Shown: positions 50,936 to 61,279 of the stretch, in pieces | How the letters are laid out: each line of letters begins with the position of its first letter | Position numbering within the stretch: the stretch's first letter is position 1 | Source: Nymphaea colorata | Lineage: Eukaryota; Streptophyta; Magnoliopsida; Nymphaeales; Nymphaeaceae | Assembly: GCF_008831285.2 (NCBI RefSeq) | Contig: NC_045148.1 | Coordinates: forward strand, 19,213,002-19,277,001 | Direction of reading: 5' to 3' | Length of the DNA: 64,000 bases | The notes under the pieces: model-generated | The model's input: the letters and a program-made list of their open reading frames with translations, nothing else | What the model was told of the DNA's origin: nothing | The model's database searches: none | Translations under genes and position numbers: made by a program

Positions 50936-52278
50936 CTATTCACATATATATTTTTACGGCCGTGTCCCAATATGCAAGTTTTTTGAAAATGTCTCGCACC
51001 GATGTCCATGTCAGTGCCTTTAGCCACTCCCATGTGACATAGTTAATGATATGTTAAAAGTATATTAAAAGTTAATCTTACCAAAGGGAAAAATCCATAA
51101 TGTTCATTTTGGTGTTTTTTCTCTAAATATTGCACAAATTTCGCCTTTTCCATTTTCCTTTAAAATTTTTGGCTTTTTTTTTTTGAAAAGGCTGATATCT
51201 GTGGCAGTGATATACATACAAAAAATTCATTTTTTCAGAGACTATATGCTTTTTTGTTCATCCAACCTTATAGATATGTCTTAAGTATATTTTTTAGTAG
51301 AAAAACAAGTTTTAGATAATGGCTTCTAGTATAAATATGGATGTCTTGTCTTGAAAGATCACCGCCCACTGGTTAAGACTTGAAATTCGTCTTTTACAGA
51401 ATATCATTCTTATGGAGTACATCATGATGAATGTGTACACTGGTTCCGATTGCAACAATACAATATCTAGTTTTGGTTTTTATACCATGGACATATGCAT
51501 GTGTATCACAGAAACATGTACATACCCTATTTGACACAAGTTTCAATATTTAGTTCAATTATTTCTTGGGTTCTGATATTTGACTAAATATGTTTGCTAT
51601 TACCATGTAGTCGCCTTGGGTTAGGCAAGGATCCTACAGCCAGCATGGATGAAACAATCTTTGGGAAGTCATCACAGGCGAGGCTTCTTTGTTTTGTGAT
51701 AACAGCTATAGCCAAGCTTGCTACCTGCCACCGGGAGTTACTTCCAAGGGCTCGTGTTTGCCTTGCTAAGGTTGGTTGAGTCTCATTTGCGCCTGGTAAA
51801 CTTTTCTTGGATTTTTAGTGAGTCATAGTACACTTGCTTTCGCAGGTTGCTCGATCTCGAAGTTCTTTGGACATGCGTGTCTGGAGACGTGCTCGTGATT
51901 ATTTGGGGTTAATGAATGAACCAGCTATCTGCTTGTCGGTGCTGGGACCTGTTAGTGGTTGTGGCCCGAAACCTGGGACTGTTAATTGGAGTGAAGGTGG
52001 CTCAAAGATGGTAGCTCATATTCCATTTTATCTTCTAAATGAACAAGAAGGCGAGTATTCCAATGGGTAATTTGCATTAAGAAATTATATTGGCATTGTG
52101 AACCTCGTGTTTCTGTTGTTTTGTGCAGCATTTCTTGGAACTTGTGGTCCTCTTTTCATGAATATAGTGTTCAATTGGTGCTTGAATTTATTAGTCAAAC
52201 TAATAAGGATCACTATGTCGTGTTGCAGGCCCACCATTTCACGATTTCTCCTTCACAGATGTGTTTCCCGGCCAGTGA
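35986..52278 (+). CDS. AP5B1: AP-5 complex subunit beta-like protein, 16 exons, possibly 3'-truncated
   Basis: Exons: 35986-36105, 36262-36402, 37201-37292, 38345-38441, 38984-39027, 39557-39645, 40076-40167, 40249-40395, 46611-46758, 46896-46972, 49270-49341, 49514-49561, 50303-50430, 51611-51770, 51846-52050 and 52229-52278. All phases agree, giving 569 codons before TGA. The protein is an alpha-solenoid-like, Leu-rich chain with features such as FLDFGDIVLHDADPSL, LVIALEKVEKSSGS, APEMLLALMDEAYTGSS and LLEFMLAAFQRSPGFIAIL. I assign it from memory to the plant AP-5 beta-like family, an endosomal/lysosomal trafficking coat. The last intron needs a GC donor (AAG|GCGAGT), which gives the C-terminus GPPFHDFSFTDVFPGQ. 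Using the nearby GT donor changes frame. Plant relatives, as I recall them, are roughly twice as long, and I see no continuation downstream. Intron 8 holds a full copia element in antisense orientation. Confidence 0.7.
36427..36473. repeat. (AC)n(AT)n compound microsatellite in intron 2 of the AP-5 beta-like gene
   Basis: An AC run of about 26 bases is followed directly by an AT run of about 20 bases, 25 bp after the exon 2 donor. Both are uninterrupted. Confidence 0.95.
36813..36975. mobile_element. MITE-like element in intron 2 of the AP-5 beta-like gene
   Basis: The sequence opens with GTACGGAGCCAAGG and GGCCAGCAGGGGCATCG, and ends with TTCGCCCCTGTCC after an AT-rich middle. This layout, with a GGAGCCA-type left arm and a GCCCCTG-type right arm, recurs in plant genomes and is related to the element at 329-494. 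The boundaries are approximate. Confidence 0.35.
38156..38213. repeat. (ACT)n microsatellite in intron 3 of the AP-5 beta-like gene
   Basis: An ACT trinucleotide run of about ten units lies within an AT-rich stretch of intron 3 (centred on 38180-38211). Confidence 0.85.
38567..38785. repeat. GC-rich-ended inverted repeat in intron 4 of the AP-5 beta-like gene
   Basis: Two GC-rich arms flank an A/T-only core of about 90 bases. The left arm is built from GGGCTGGCCTGGCC and GGCACGGCCCGA; the right arm from GGGGCCCGATCCGGGC and GGGCTGGCCCG. The arms are partly complementary. The pattern is known from many plant genomes as a dispersed repeat. No coding frame is present. Confidence 0.55.
40554..40558. 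repeat. Target-site duplication, left copy
   Basis: ATGTC directly precedes the left LTR and is repeated right after the right LTR at 46104-46108. A 5-bp duplication is what Ty1/copia integrase leaves. Confidence 0.9.
40559..40752 (-). repeat. 3' LTR of the copia element
   Basis: It starts TGTTGCAGCCGTGAG and ends CTAATTCAACA on the + strand. It is 194 bp and matches the copy at 45910-46103 apart from about seven substitutions and no indels. In element orientation this is the downstream LTR. Confidence 0.95.
40753..40765 (-). other. Polypurine tract of the copia element
   Basis: On the minus strand GCTTGAAGGGGAG abuts the 3' LTR. It is the expected plus-strand primer site. Confidence 0.8.
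40757..43859 (-). pseudogene. Copia pol remnant: integrase, reverse transcriptase, RNase H
   Basis: On the minus strand, integrase begins with a His-Cys zinc-binding region (CEVCQLGKHTR near 43410). The catalytic core follows, with HVDVWGP (about 43320), DDYSRVTW (about 43250), YSDNG and QQNGIAERKHR (about 43020-43095). Reverse transcriptase occupies 42250-41380, with WVFTVKYNSDGS, QLDVKNAFLYGDF, KAIYGLKQSPRAW and the catalytic YVDDIILTGD. RNase H follows at 41368-40760, with DADYTGSVEDRKSTTGF, SSAESEYRAM and YCDNQAATYIA. Frames shift near 43100-43220, near 42715 and near 41370. The polyprotein is therefore interrupted several times, though every catalytic motif listed is intact. Confidence 0.9.
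43860..44956 (-). pseudogene. Copia gag and protease remnant
   Basis: Gag starts at ATG 44956. It has a UBN2-type capsid region (KLDGSNYEIWSRVFMMSV, KQMWDFLKQTYSNDK). An in-frame TAG follows LLNLQQGD near 44561, after which the frame continues (SLAEYFASLKSIYERL, VAKFLQGLSPEYAVAKAQ). After a frameshift near 44246 comes a CCHC zinc knuckle (CTYCGKIGHLEDRCWDKHG, about 44160-44215). Protease begins near 43890 with IIDSGASRQF, which contains the catalytic DSGA, just after another TAG. Confidence 0.85.
45898..45909 (-). other. Primer-binding site (initiator tRNA-Met)
   Basis: On the minus strand TGGTATCAGAGC directly follows the 5' LTR. It is the classic plant copia site complementary to the 3' end of initiator tRNA-Met. 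Confidence 0.95.
45910..46103 (-). repeat. 5' LTR of the copia element
   Basis: A 194-bp copy of the repeat at 40559-40752, ending at ATTCAACA and followed by the ATGTC duplication (46104-46108). In element orientation it is the upstream LTR and would hold the element's promoter, reading toward lower coordinates. Confidence 0.95.
50893..50929. repeat. (AT)n microsatellite in intron 13 of the AP-5 beta-like gene
   Basis: An uninterrupted AT run of about 37 bases. Confidence 0.95.
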
Positions 52279-54215
52279 TTGGTAATCAAGATGGTCAGAC
52301 GTTGTCTATATATGTTTCCTCTTCTGGTTTCTTCTACCCAGTCCTCCTTCTCTCTCTCTCTTCCTCTGCTTTTGTTATTCATAGCTTGTCGTTAACTATA
52401 TTCACAAGCTAATATATACAAAGTTCTAAAAAAATTGAGCTGGCTTTCTTGCCATGGAGTTTGAGTTTGGATGATCCTTTTACGCTGATAATTCACGGAA
52501 CCGAAATGGCAATGATGAACACCATGGTCTGGGAATGTGCCAGAAGACGTGTGATTGCGTGCTTTTTCATACAAAATGCTCACTTCTCCAGGCACGCATG
52601 GGCGGGCCAGTGGCTAGCAAGCCACCAGACCTGGTTCGACTCTTAGTGGTGCTCTCTCCCTGCGAATGCCGACGCATGCTGTTACCAAGGGGCCGAGGGA
52701 AATGGCCTTAGGGTTTTGCACCCCAGGTCGTTGGGGTTAACGACAAAGTCTCCTCTCGTGGTGGTTTTCACAAGTAAAATGAAAACAAAACTTTTTTTCC
52801 TTGGCATGTTTCTTTCTCAGAGTGAAGGTCAGGTGGCCATGGACGTAGATGGCCTAGTCATAACAGCCTGTTTGTTTGAATATTAGTGTATCCCAACTCT
52901 CACCAAATGTGCGCCTTATGTTCCAATGAAGGAATGTTGGAAGGTAACCTCGCGGCCTTGTTATTGCCAAAAAATTGATTGTGTACAGCAAAAAATACAG
53001 GGATGCTGAGCATCATAACCTGTAGTAACAAAAAACAAGCATCCTACAGCATTACACAGCAGCTCAAAGATCCACACATGCCGGTAAGACAAAAAGGAAG
53101 AGGCAAATCCAAAAATTGATTTGTTGTCCTGCTTCCTGCAGTTCAGCTCCATCATTCTGCTCCCAACATCAATAGACACCCTCCTAGCGGTTATCTGCAG
53201 CCTACTTCTGTTGTGAGAAATTAATGGCCAACGATGGATACCTCTTTTTCTACCTTCAATCATGTCCCGTAAGCTTCTTAGCCAGTTTTGATTGAGACTG
53301 ATTATATCTGCGATTGGCCGAGCCCCCATTGCAGGAAGAAGTGGTAACTTAGTCTTGAATCTCTCTCTCATCCAAAGAGTAAAAAGTTGCTTTGGATGCT
53401 TGGGGAAGTAATATTTGATGTTTAGTGCTCACAATTCTTTATAGGATGTTCTGAGCGTGACCTGTCGTCTGAAGAAAAGTGGCAAGCATGCATGTGTGTG
53501 TGAACACACGCACACATATATCTGCCAAAGAATTCACACTCGTAACAATCAAATCAGAGGCTGGACATGAATTGACTCTCAAAACAATTGAACCAAAGAC
53601 TGGACATGTACTAGTCACTAGTATGACTAATTATGCTAATACCCATTTAGGCATCTCTCCCTCTCCCTCTCATCCCCTATATATATATATATATTTATTG
53701 ACAAAGATATCTCTGGAAAACCAGCTTCTTGGTTTTGATCTGTAGGCGAAAAATCTGTCTCCTTTAAAAGTTTGTTAGTTATAAGGAACCCAACCATGTC
53801 ATCTATCTTCTCTCCATTTTGAACTTTTTTCACCGTCACCTTCTGACCATTGGATTTAATTCAGAACAGCACGGCTGCAAGAAATGGCCGATCATATACC
53901 ATCTTTCTCATACTGCACCAGGGCTGAGGCTTAGATTGGAAAAGAAATCCCTCACCATGTTACAGAAGCTCGGATACGATATTATTTGGTCTTGGATCTC
54001 TATCCGGTGCAGCTTTAATTTTTACGGGATGAAAATGAACTTGGCAGAGTAAAGGCCTCATAGACAATGAATTATCGTGTGATGTTGACTCGTTACATTG
54101 TCTTTGTTCTAATAAACAAGGCACATAAACATGCCGACTCCAATAAGGCTTAAACGATAAGCACTCCGTTTCCCTTCAATATTTGGACATGATCATAATA
54201 ATACAAGACTTTACT
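52279..54215. other. Region downstream of the AP-5 beta-like gene
   Basis: No continuation of the AP-5 beta-like reading frame is visible here. It contains a CT run (52352-52372), the SINE-like element at 52595-52800, and an (AT)n run near 53677-53694. A minus frame of 136 codons (52961-53371) has no family resemblance. The 3' UTR of the gene probably lies in the first few hundred bases. Confidence 0.45.
52595..52800 (+). mobile_element. tRNA-derived SINE
   Basis: An A-box-like GGGCCAGTGG (52604-52613) and a B-box GGTTCGACTCT (52633-52643) are spaced about 30 bases apart, as in an RNA polymerase III promoter. A body containing GAAATGGCCTTAGGGTTTT and a short T tail (52792-52798) follow. Pieces of the same body recur at 56467-56545 and 56571-56660, which supports a dispersed family. 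The 5' end is approximate and no target duplication was resolved. Confidence 0.55.
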
Positions 54216-54598
54216 GGACCGTTTGGCAACAATAATATTATGTTTATATTCTCATTGATAGCCTGCAGAGACATTGAGTGTCTCATGAATCCTGTCTTTG
54301 AGCAGATTCAAGATACATTTAAATATTGGGGTAGATTCATGACATACTAATTCTAGTGTACTATGAATCTGTCTCAATTTTTAGGACAGATTTATGGAAC
54401 ACTTTTTAAGTGTCCCTACTTCCAAACACCCCTAAGAAGTTGTTTGACGCTCAGTATAGTTGGTTAATGTTCAATAATTCTGTCCCAAAATGTGGAGTAG
54501 TTTCATGGAATACTATATGTTATAGGGTTTCATGAATCTGCCTCAATTTTTAGGCAGTTTCATTGGACAATAACAATTTGTTATTGATGCCAAATGAC
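54216..54598. mobile_element. MITE-like element, family copy 1
   Basis: The left end GGACCGTTTGGCAACAATAA is matched by the inverted right end (complement GTCATTTGGCATCAATAACA). Internally the motif ATGAATCTGNCTCAATTTTTAGG repeats. A shorter relative is at 55893-56032 and a neighbour at 54605-54752. Confidence 0.55.
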
Positions 54599-54604
54599 AA
54601 TGAA

Positions 54605-54752
54605 GGGTCTATTTGATAATAAAACAGTACGTAACTGTTTCATTAGCATGACTTAAAGGCTATGACAGATTCATAAAGCAGGTTTAAAAGCATTATATGA
54701 ATCCAAAGATTCATGGAATAACTAGAAATTATTTTATTTGTCAAATGGTCCC
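54605..54752. mobile_element. MITE-like element, family copy 2
   Basis: The ends GGGTCTATTTGATAATAAAA and the complement GGGACCATTTGACAAATAAA are inverted repeats 148 bp apart. The element sits immediately after copy 1, so the two may be tandem insertions or parts of one rearranged element. Confidence 0.5.
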
Positions 54753-54778
54753 TAAATGGGCTTGTCCAAGTTCTTTGT

Positions 54779-54982
54779 TTGATTTGTGGACGTTGGGCCC
54801 GAGATGGCCCATATGGAATTCCTCTATATTGGTTCGAGGAAGTCGATCGAACTCTAGTGTATTATAAAGACAATGGGGCGCAAGTGGGGCATCTATCACT
54901 GAATTTTGGAGGCACTGTGCATTTAGCTCATGGCATCATGTGTTTCAGAGCCGATCCTGCTATAATTGCTCGTTTTTGGTAA
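54779..54982 (+). CDS. Unrecognised 67-codon open frame
   Basis: The frame reads like a genuine protein segment, with WARDGPYGIPLYWFEEVDRT and GHLSLNFGGTVHLAHGIMC. Its composition differs from the AT-rich, low-complexity frames around it. It begins right after a MITE-like element and ends in TAA. I see no splice partner and no promoter. It could be an exon fragment captured by repeats, or part of a gene from elsewhere. I do not recognise the family. Confidence 0.2.
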   Translation: MICGRWARDGPYGIPLYWFEEVDRTLVYYKDNGAQVGHLSLNFGGTVHLAHGIMCFRADPAIIARFW

Positions 54983-55892
54983 CATTTAATACATACTCCA
55001 AATTAACAACCAGTTACTACTGCATATTAAATCTTGCCTTTTCTGCTTTCCTTTCAGTTGCACATTAATTATAGGTCTGGCTATGACTTTCGGGCAAATA
55101 TTAGATCAGAACAAGTCGTGAAATGTGGCCTTGGTGGCCCAAGACAGGGACAGCAATGGCTGTCCCGGGACCAGGCTTGACAAGTACCCAGCGGGCCAAA
55201 TTATTAATTGATTCCAATGAGGCAATGATCTGATCTACGTCCCAATCTCCAGGCAACCTTTCTATATATGATTTTTTTACTATGGACTCTTGCCAAAGGA
55301 AAAAGTGGACTTGGTAGCCAACCAATTAAAGCCTTCTGGCGCTTGATAAGTTTGTTTCAGTATATGTCTGTTCGGACCAACTGGTTCAGACCTTGCTCCA
55401 GGCTAACAGAAGCTACGTTCTAGCACTTGAGTGATTTGAGGTCAAGATTGATGTCTCAGAAAGTTCAACTACTATGGACCCTACCAAAGACATTTTTTTT
55501 AATTCAGAGACAAGGAAAACCACAAAATCCGTCATCCTTTTCTTTTGCAAGTCAGCAGACTGGCCAACCCCAAGAGAAGATGAACATTTTCTCTTCTTTT
55601 TCTTTTTGGAGTTTTACTTTGGGAAACCATCCTAGGCTGAGAGATTTAGCAGTGTCAAGAGGTTGGCACCCATGGAACTTGAACCTGCAGCGACTGGTAG
55701 CCGACCAACCGCTGGTTCACCCAAATGTGTCAAACCCCTCAGGACAAAAGATGAATGTTTATTATCCCCTATCTTGTTTGCAAGTTGTCGTAAAAGTACT
55801 CGCTATATCCTTTATTTTAGTTTTGTTACTTGATGTAAAACTCTTTGTTCCATCAACCCTCTCTTTTACCAAAACATTGTTCCCAATCACTT

Positions 55893-56032
55893 GGAGACTG
55901 TTTGCTAACAGTAATATTCTATTTGCTGTCGCATGAATCTGCCTTAATTTTAGGGTAGATTTATGTAAAGCTATCATTTTTTATGGTAGATACATGAGAC
56001 AATAACAATGTCTTATTATTACCAAACGAACC
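55893..56032. mobile_element. MITE-like element, family copy 3 (short)
   Basis: The left end GGAGACTGTTTGCTAACAGTAATATT resembles copy 1, and the complement of the right end reads GGTTCGTTTGGTAATAATAA. The interior carries ATGAATCTGCCTTAATTTTAGG, also shared with copy 1. Confidence 0.5.
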
Positions 56033-56466
56033 TTTAAACATCATGTCAAAGAATGGAACACATAACCATGACCATCAAGTTCTTGAAGTAAAATCCTCAA
56101 CATTGAAGACTTCAAGTCAAGTCACTTGTCCTGACACTTAAAAAAAAGAAGGGTCTAATCAAGGCCAACTCTACTTGGTTCCACAAACAGTATGCAAATG
56201 GATCCTATCAAGCACCATGGGAGCCCACCAATGGTATAGTAAAGAAGAAAAGTCCTCAATACTCAGTTCAATTACTAGATCAAACCTTTGTTGGTCATCC
56301 TAAGAAAATTAAAGAGGCCTTGTATTCATGACCTATCTCAAGTGGGTACTCCAAATATTATGCTTGTGTCATGTCCTTTTGACACACTAGTATGAATCCA
56401 TGGGGCAACTCATATGCACAAGATAATTAATGTCATTGCCTCTGGATGAAAACTTTTTCAATTATA

Positions 56467-56660
56467 AGATGGGTCCGGCTATGGGAATGGCCTTGAGGGT
56501 TTTACGCCGCAAAAGACTCTCAGCTTAGCTGAGGTGGTGAAAAAAAGATGAACTTTCACTTCTAAGATGGGTGGGTCCGGTCCAGCCATGGAAATGGTCT
56601 TAAGGTATTTATGCCCCGGATCAGCGACGAAGTCTCTCAACTCGAGTTGGTCAAAGAAAA
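56467..56660 (+). mobile_element. Two partial SINE bodies in tandem
   Basis: GGAATGGCCTTGAGGGTTTT (about 56478) and GGAAATGGTCTTAAGGTATT (about 56587), each followed by a GACGAAGTCTC- or AAGACTCTC-like stretch, match the body of the SINE at 52595-52800. The RNA polymerase III boxes are missing. The interpretation as 5'-truncated copies is inferred. Confidence 0.4.
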
Positions 56661-57398
56661 TGAACTTTCAGAACGATGCTACAAGAAACAAGGAACGACT
56701 CTCATGATTTCACAAAAAATCTCAATATTTAATTGGTAGAAGAGAGTGGAATAAATGAGATTCAGTAACCTCAATCATTAAACGAGAAGCTGATGGCAGC
56801 ATGTAGATGCAAATGCGTTGACATCATTTATCAACTGAAGCAACATTAACATAAAAAACCAAACAGTGTGCATTTACATTCAAGTGGCCTCATTTTGGAA
56901 CCTTGCATAGAAATGTACACCTCATGAGATACCCATTGAGTGCCAAAACTAATGCTGTGTGTTGATGGGGAACATGTTTGGTAACTTCTCCTGAACTTAA
57001 GGAGCAGGAGCGAGTTACGTAATGCTTATAACTCAGAGAGAGAGAGAGAGAGAGAGATATTATAAATAAACGGCAGAAACCTAAGACCGAAAAAATATTT
57101 TTATCGGCCTTCTCGGAGCTAGAAAGAATGACTCCATAAATGGTGGGGAGGACGGAACTTTGACCTGGGAAACCTCTTAAGAGGAATATACGGTGAGCAC
57201 GCGATCAGCTGGTCTCGGTTTGAGGACCATCTCTATCCGGTCCCTTCTTTTTCAATAAATATTAGATAAAACTTAACGAGTGATAAGATCAGTAGCTTCA
57301 AATATTTAACTTCTAAATTAACTTTACATAATTGTTTAAAAAACTGTTAAAATACGGAATCTAGCAAAACCAGGCCCAAACAAGACTGCTGCAACTCA

Positions 57399-57430
<32 letters not shown>

Positions 57431-57534
57431 GCAATATCTATAGATGTTTGAATGTGGTTCTAGTTGAGAATACCAATTGGCGGATTAGTGTGAACACCTT
57501 CGGACCAATTGAACCAAATCGATGATATATGCAG

Positions 57535-57575
<41 letters not shown>

Positions 57576-60500
57576 GGCTTGTCAAGTAGCAGCAATCTGT
57601 CCATGTCTACAGGACTTTGAAATTTTGACTCAAAGGAAAGGATTGTCATGGAGAAGTAACCACGCCACATATAGATAGGAAGCAGACAAAACAGGTGAGA
57701 TCATGTCGACGGCGAAAATGCATAAAAGAAAGGGAGGGGAATTGAAGAGGGGACCGAGAACATGCATGGCAAAGCGCTGAACATGAAGAATGAGATGTGG
57801 TCTCATGGAGGCCAATGAATTTAGCGAGTGCCTGCTGAAGGGGCCACATGGCTGTACTGTTCTGGTCCCTTCAATACCAGCTACAGGAGGATGCCAACAT
57901 TTTTTAATGGATTTTTTATGTCGATAAACATGAGAGAAGAGATCAATATATAAGGGCCAACCTCAAAATGCAATGCAGTATTAATGTGGTCGATTCATTG
58001 TATGCACGTTTGCTTATTCTATTGTGATATTCTCCTCTTATTCTGATCTCAAAAGATCAACTCTGGGCGTTAAAGAACCTTCATTAAATGGCCATCTCCT
58101 TGTTCTACTTGGGAGCAGGTAAGAGGCATTTACTAGCTTCTTCAAGCAATAGTAGCGAAGAAGAAGAAGAAGAAAATAAGAAGAAGAAGAAGAAGAAGAA
58201 ACCAGTAAGTTGGTTGGTTGAGTGGATTGTCATGAAATATCAACTAAAAATGAATAACCAGAAAAGGTCAATACTTAGACACTTGAAGTGATTATCGAGA
58301 GCCATGACATGTATAACCTGGGGAAAGAAGCTGAGAAGAGTTAATCGATGCTCACCTCTTAGTTCCATGAATCTGATCGTAGACGACCAATTTCTTTATT
58401 TTTAATCTTGAGTTAACGATCGTAAGTTGTATTATTTTTAGCTAAATGGCTTTGTTTAGAATATGCTGCTTCAATTAGAATTAATTACCAAATTTCTATT
58501 AATTAGCTCAGTGGTTTGGATCGTACGTGATTCTTCTCATCTTCGAAATTTGAGTTTTCTTTTTAGTTTCTCAATGGATAAACGAGTTGCCTAGTCATCA
58601 GATTATGGCAACCGACATACATCTAAAATACTGAACTTTTGACCTTCTTCTACTTGAAAGCCTCAAATCCAACCCCGCAGGACACTACCCATGGGGTTTT
58701 ACAACTTCAGGCAAGCGACTTATATGTCTTTGGATCAAAAGCATTTTCTTCTTGCAAGAAAATTAACAAGAAAACTCCAGATTGGTATGGTACTTAAACA
58801 TTCAAGGCTGCAATATTCAGAATCAAGCGTTCATGGCTAACCCTGCTCAAGCAATGCCTTATACACTGAGTACAAAATCCATCAAGGTCAAATTTAGATT
58901 GGACCACTATAACGGATCCACGTCCAACTTGAACTATTAAAATAATGAAGTGACAGTCCTCATCATCATCATCATCTCTCTTTCAATTTTTCTTTTCCAA
59001 TATGGCCAAACCCCTTTATGCTTCTAATTGAAACGAAACCGCGAGCCGTTTTGAATAACTTGTATGTTCACTCGTTTAATTTACTACATTGATCCATAAA
59101 ACCATACACTATTAGTTCCAAACCTGACCTTGTTTGGATGTATATTTAGTGACTCATGTGCCCTATAATGTTGGACCAATATATATGATTTTGTCCTCAT
59201 TTAGACCCTCAACCACTTTCAGTTCTAAAGGGCACAAAAATTCTGGATCAGCTTATTACATTCAAAAGGCTTCTTTGTTATAGAAAATGGGGAAAAAACA
59301 TAGCTAGATCGATAGTGACCATTAATGGGATGCAATGTTATAATAACAATCAGCCTGTGTTGGCTAATTTGAATTCAATCGATGGAAAAACCCACTTGCT
59401 TCGATGAGCGATACAAGGATGCTACCTATTTTCTCTTTAATTTTTTAACATTTTAAAAAACTTTTTTTTTTTGAATTTTATATACTTTAGCATTCAGTCC
59501 TTTCAAAGAATAAATATAGTATATACTTTTGCCGATTCACAACCCATTGAGTTGATGGGCCAATTCGATTCAGATTCTGGTTGGGATGTGTGCATTCCGA
59601 GCCATTGGTTGGGGTTGAATCAACGGCCAAGGAATTAAGCGACACGATTGAGATTCTGAATGGGGATAAGGTTGAGACTGCATGAGTTTATCAAGCATGT
59701 ACACTAAACGCTTCACTTTCACTTCTTTTTGCCACATTTTTCTTTACTATTCATTTGCGGTTACGGACAAGTTCACGCATCGGATGAACGTGATTTGGAA
59801 TATTTTTAATTAATGGTGGAACAACTCACTTGACTATGCTTTTTATTGCATGGTCACTGACATCGTATGTGCATGTTACACGCCAAACCATGCATGTAAC
59901 CATGGGATCATCATACATACATGCATATGAGTAGTTTACGTACTTGTGTTTACATGTACACGATATATGAATGTGAAATGTGAACTTCACTACATGGCAT
60001 TGTGGGCTGGTGGTCAAAATATTACAATTGTTAGTAAAACAAGCACACAAAATATAAAAAGCAACGGTCGTATCAAAAAGTGTCATTTATTTTCTATAGA
60101 TAGATTTCTAACTCTCCTTCTTATGTGAAATATTTTTGCTTATAGGCTACTTTCTTTTTAAATTTGATGGTGGAGATTTCCCAAGTATTCCATAGAAAGA
60201 GTAGATTTGAGAAAACTTGTAAGACTTTCCCTGGAGAGAAAATACCTACAAGGCTAGAATATGATTTGCTGGTGGGGTTTCTACTTTCTATCCATTTATC
60301 ATGGTTGAGCTTTTGGTGTACTAGTAACTGGCGCAGGTCAAGGGATAGACCGAGTTAATTTAGTGCTGACTTCTAGCAGTTTGATACATGAAATCTCTCT
60401 CTCTCTCTTCTGCAAATTAGTTCATAATCAACTGCTGATCATCGCAAGAGAGAAAATAAAGCATTCGAGAAGATGGCCGATCAAATCCAATTTAAATTGA

Positions 60501-61190
60501 AAAAGTATTGCATATGCAAGTTTCTGCCAACATTACTTCCAATGAGAAAGAGATCAAGAAATATTTATGCAGTAAAAATTCAGAACTGTAACGGGCATAA
60601 GGTTTCGGTTGCTTGTGTTCTGCAGATATACAACTATGAAATCTGTGTGTGTGTGTGTGTGTGTGAGTATCACGCAAGGAACGCATGAGTGTAATAACAG
60701 AGCCGCGTCTGCGAGAGCGCAGTGAGCATTTATTGAGAGATTGCAGAGGGGAAGGTGAGGCTGAGAGCTCCGAAATTTATTACTGGAATCCGAGTCAATT
60801 TTGTAGCAAAAGAGAGGAAATAGGAAAAAGGAAATAAAAGAGATAATTGCTAGCGACGTAAATGCTGCTGCTGCTGCTGCTGCTCTCTTTCTCTCTCTCT
60901 GGCAAAAGAAAGAAAATTGGGAAGTTTTGCTCCGATTCTCCGTCCACGCCATGATAATAGGGAGTATTCTGTCCGTTTAAAACCATCCATCCATTTCTGC
61001 AGTCTGTATTTTTTAAAATCTACAAATGCCAAAAAAGAAAATATATTTATTAAATTACATGCATACGAGAGTAATACTTGTATTGGAAGAAGGCAGCTGT
61101 AATTTTGCTCCTAACAATCTCATTCTTATTAAAGTTCTCCCTCTCTCTCTCTTGTTCCTCTTCCTCCCTCCCCCTCCCTCTCTCTCTCAT
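56661..61190. other. Intergenic region upstream of the HD-ZIP gene
   Basis: No gene is recognised. There are microsatellites: GA at 57037-57058, CT/CA at 57397-57431, CT at 57536-57573, GAA at about 58157-58200, GT at about 60644-60665, and CTG at 60862-60883. A box-A-like TAGCTCAGTGG lies at 58504-58514 with a poor B-box 25 bases on, possibly a decayed tRNA-derived repeat. The last kilobase is probably promoter of the HD-ZIP gene. Confidence 0.5.
57536..57573. repeat. (CT)n microsatellite
   Basis: An uninterrupted CT run of about 38 bases. Confidence 0.95.
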
Positions 61191-61198
61191 TAAATGCA
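61191..61198 (+). promoter_or_regulatory. Candidate L1 box upstream of the HD-ZIP gene
   Basis: TAAATGCA matches the L1-box consensus TAAATGYA, the site bound by class IV HD-ZIP proteins and found in promoters of epidermal genes, including genes of this same family. It lies about 90 bases before the presumed leader exon, inside a CT-rich promoter. An 8-bp match can arise by chance, so the position and gene identity are the main support. Confidence 0.5.
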
Positions 61199-61279
61199 CC
61201 AGCACCTCTTGGTTTTTACCCCATCCCCACCCTTCCCTCTCCTCTCCCACTTCACTGTCATGGTTCTGCTCTCTTTGAA

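Noticed and set aside
51846-52070. GT donor after ...EYSNG (about 52065) for the last AP-5 beta-like intron
   Set aside because: Joining it to the acceptor at 52229 shifts the last exon to a frame without family resemblance, whereas the GC donor at 52051 gives the plausible GPPFHDFSF reading. Kept only as an alternative.
52961-53371. 136-codon minus frame downstream of the AP-5 beta-like gene
   Set aside because: It has no recognisable domain and unremarkable composition; it is likely a chance frame.
58504-58575. tRNA gene suggested by TAGCTCAGTGG
   Set aside because: Only the A box fits. The B box is poor, and no acceptor stem or anticodon stem can be folded from the neighbouring bases. 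At most it is a decayed tRNA-derived repeat.
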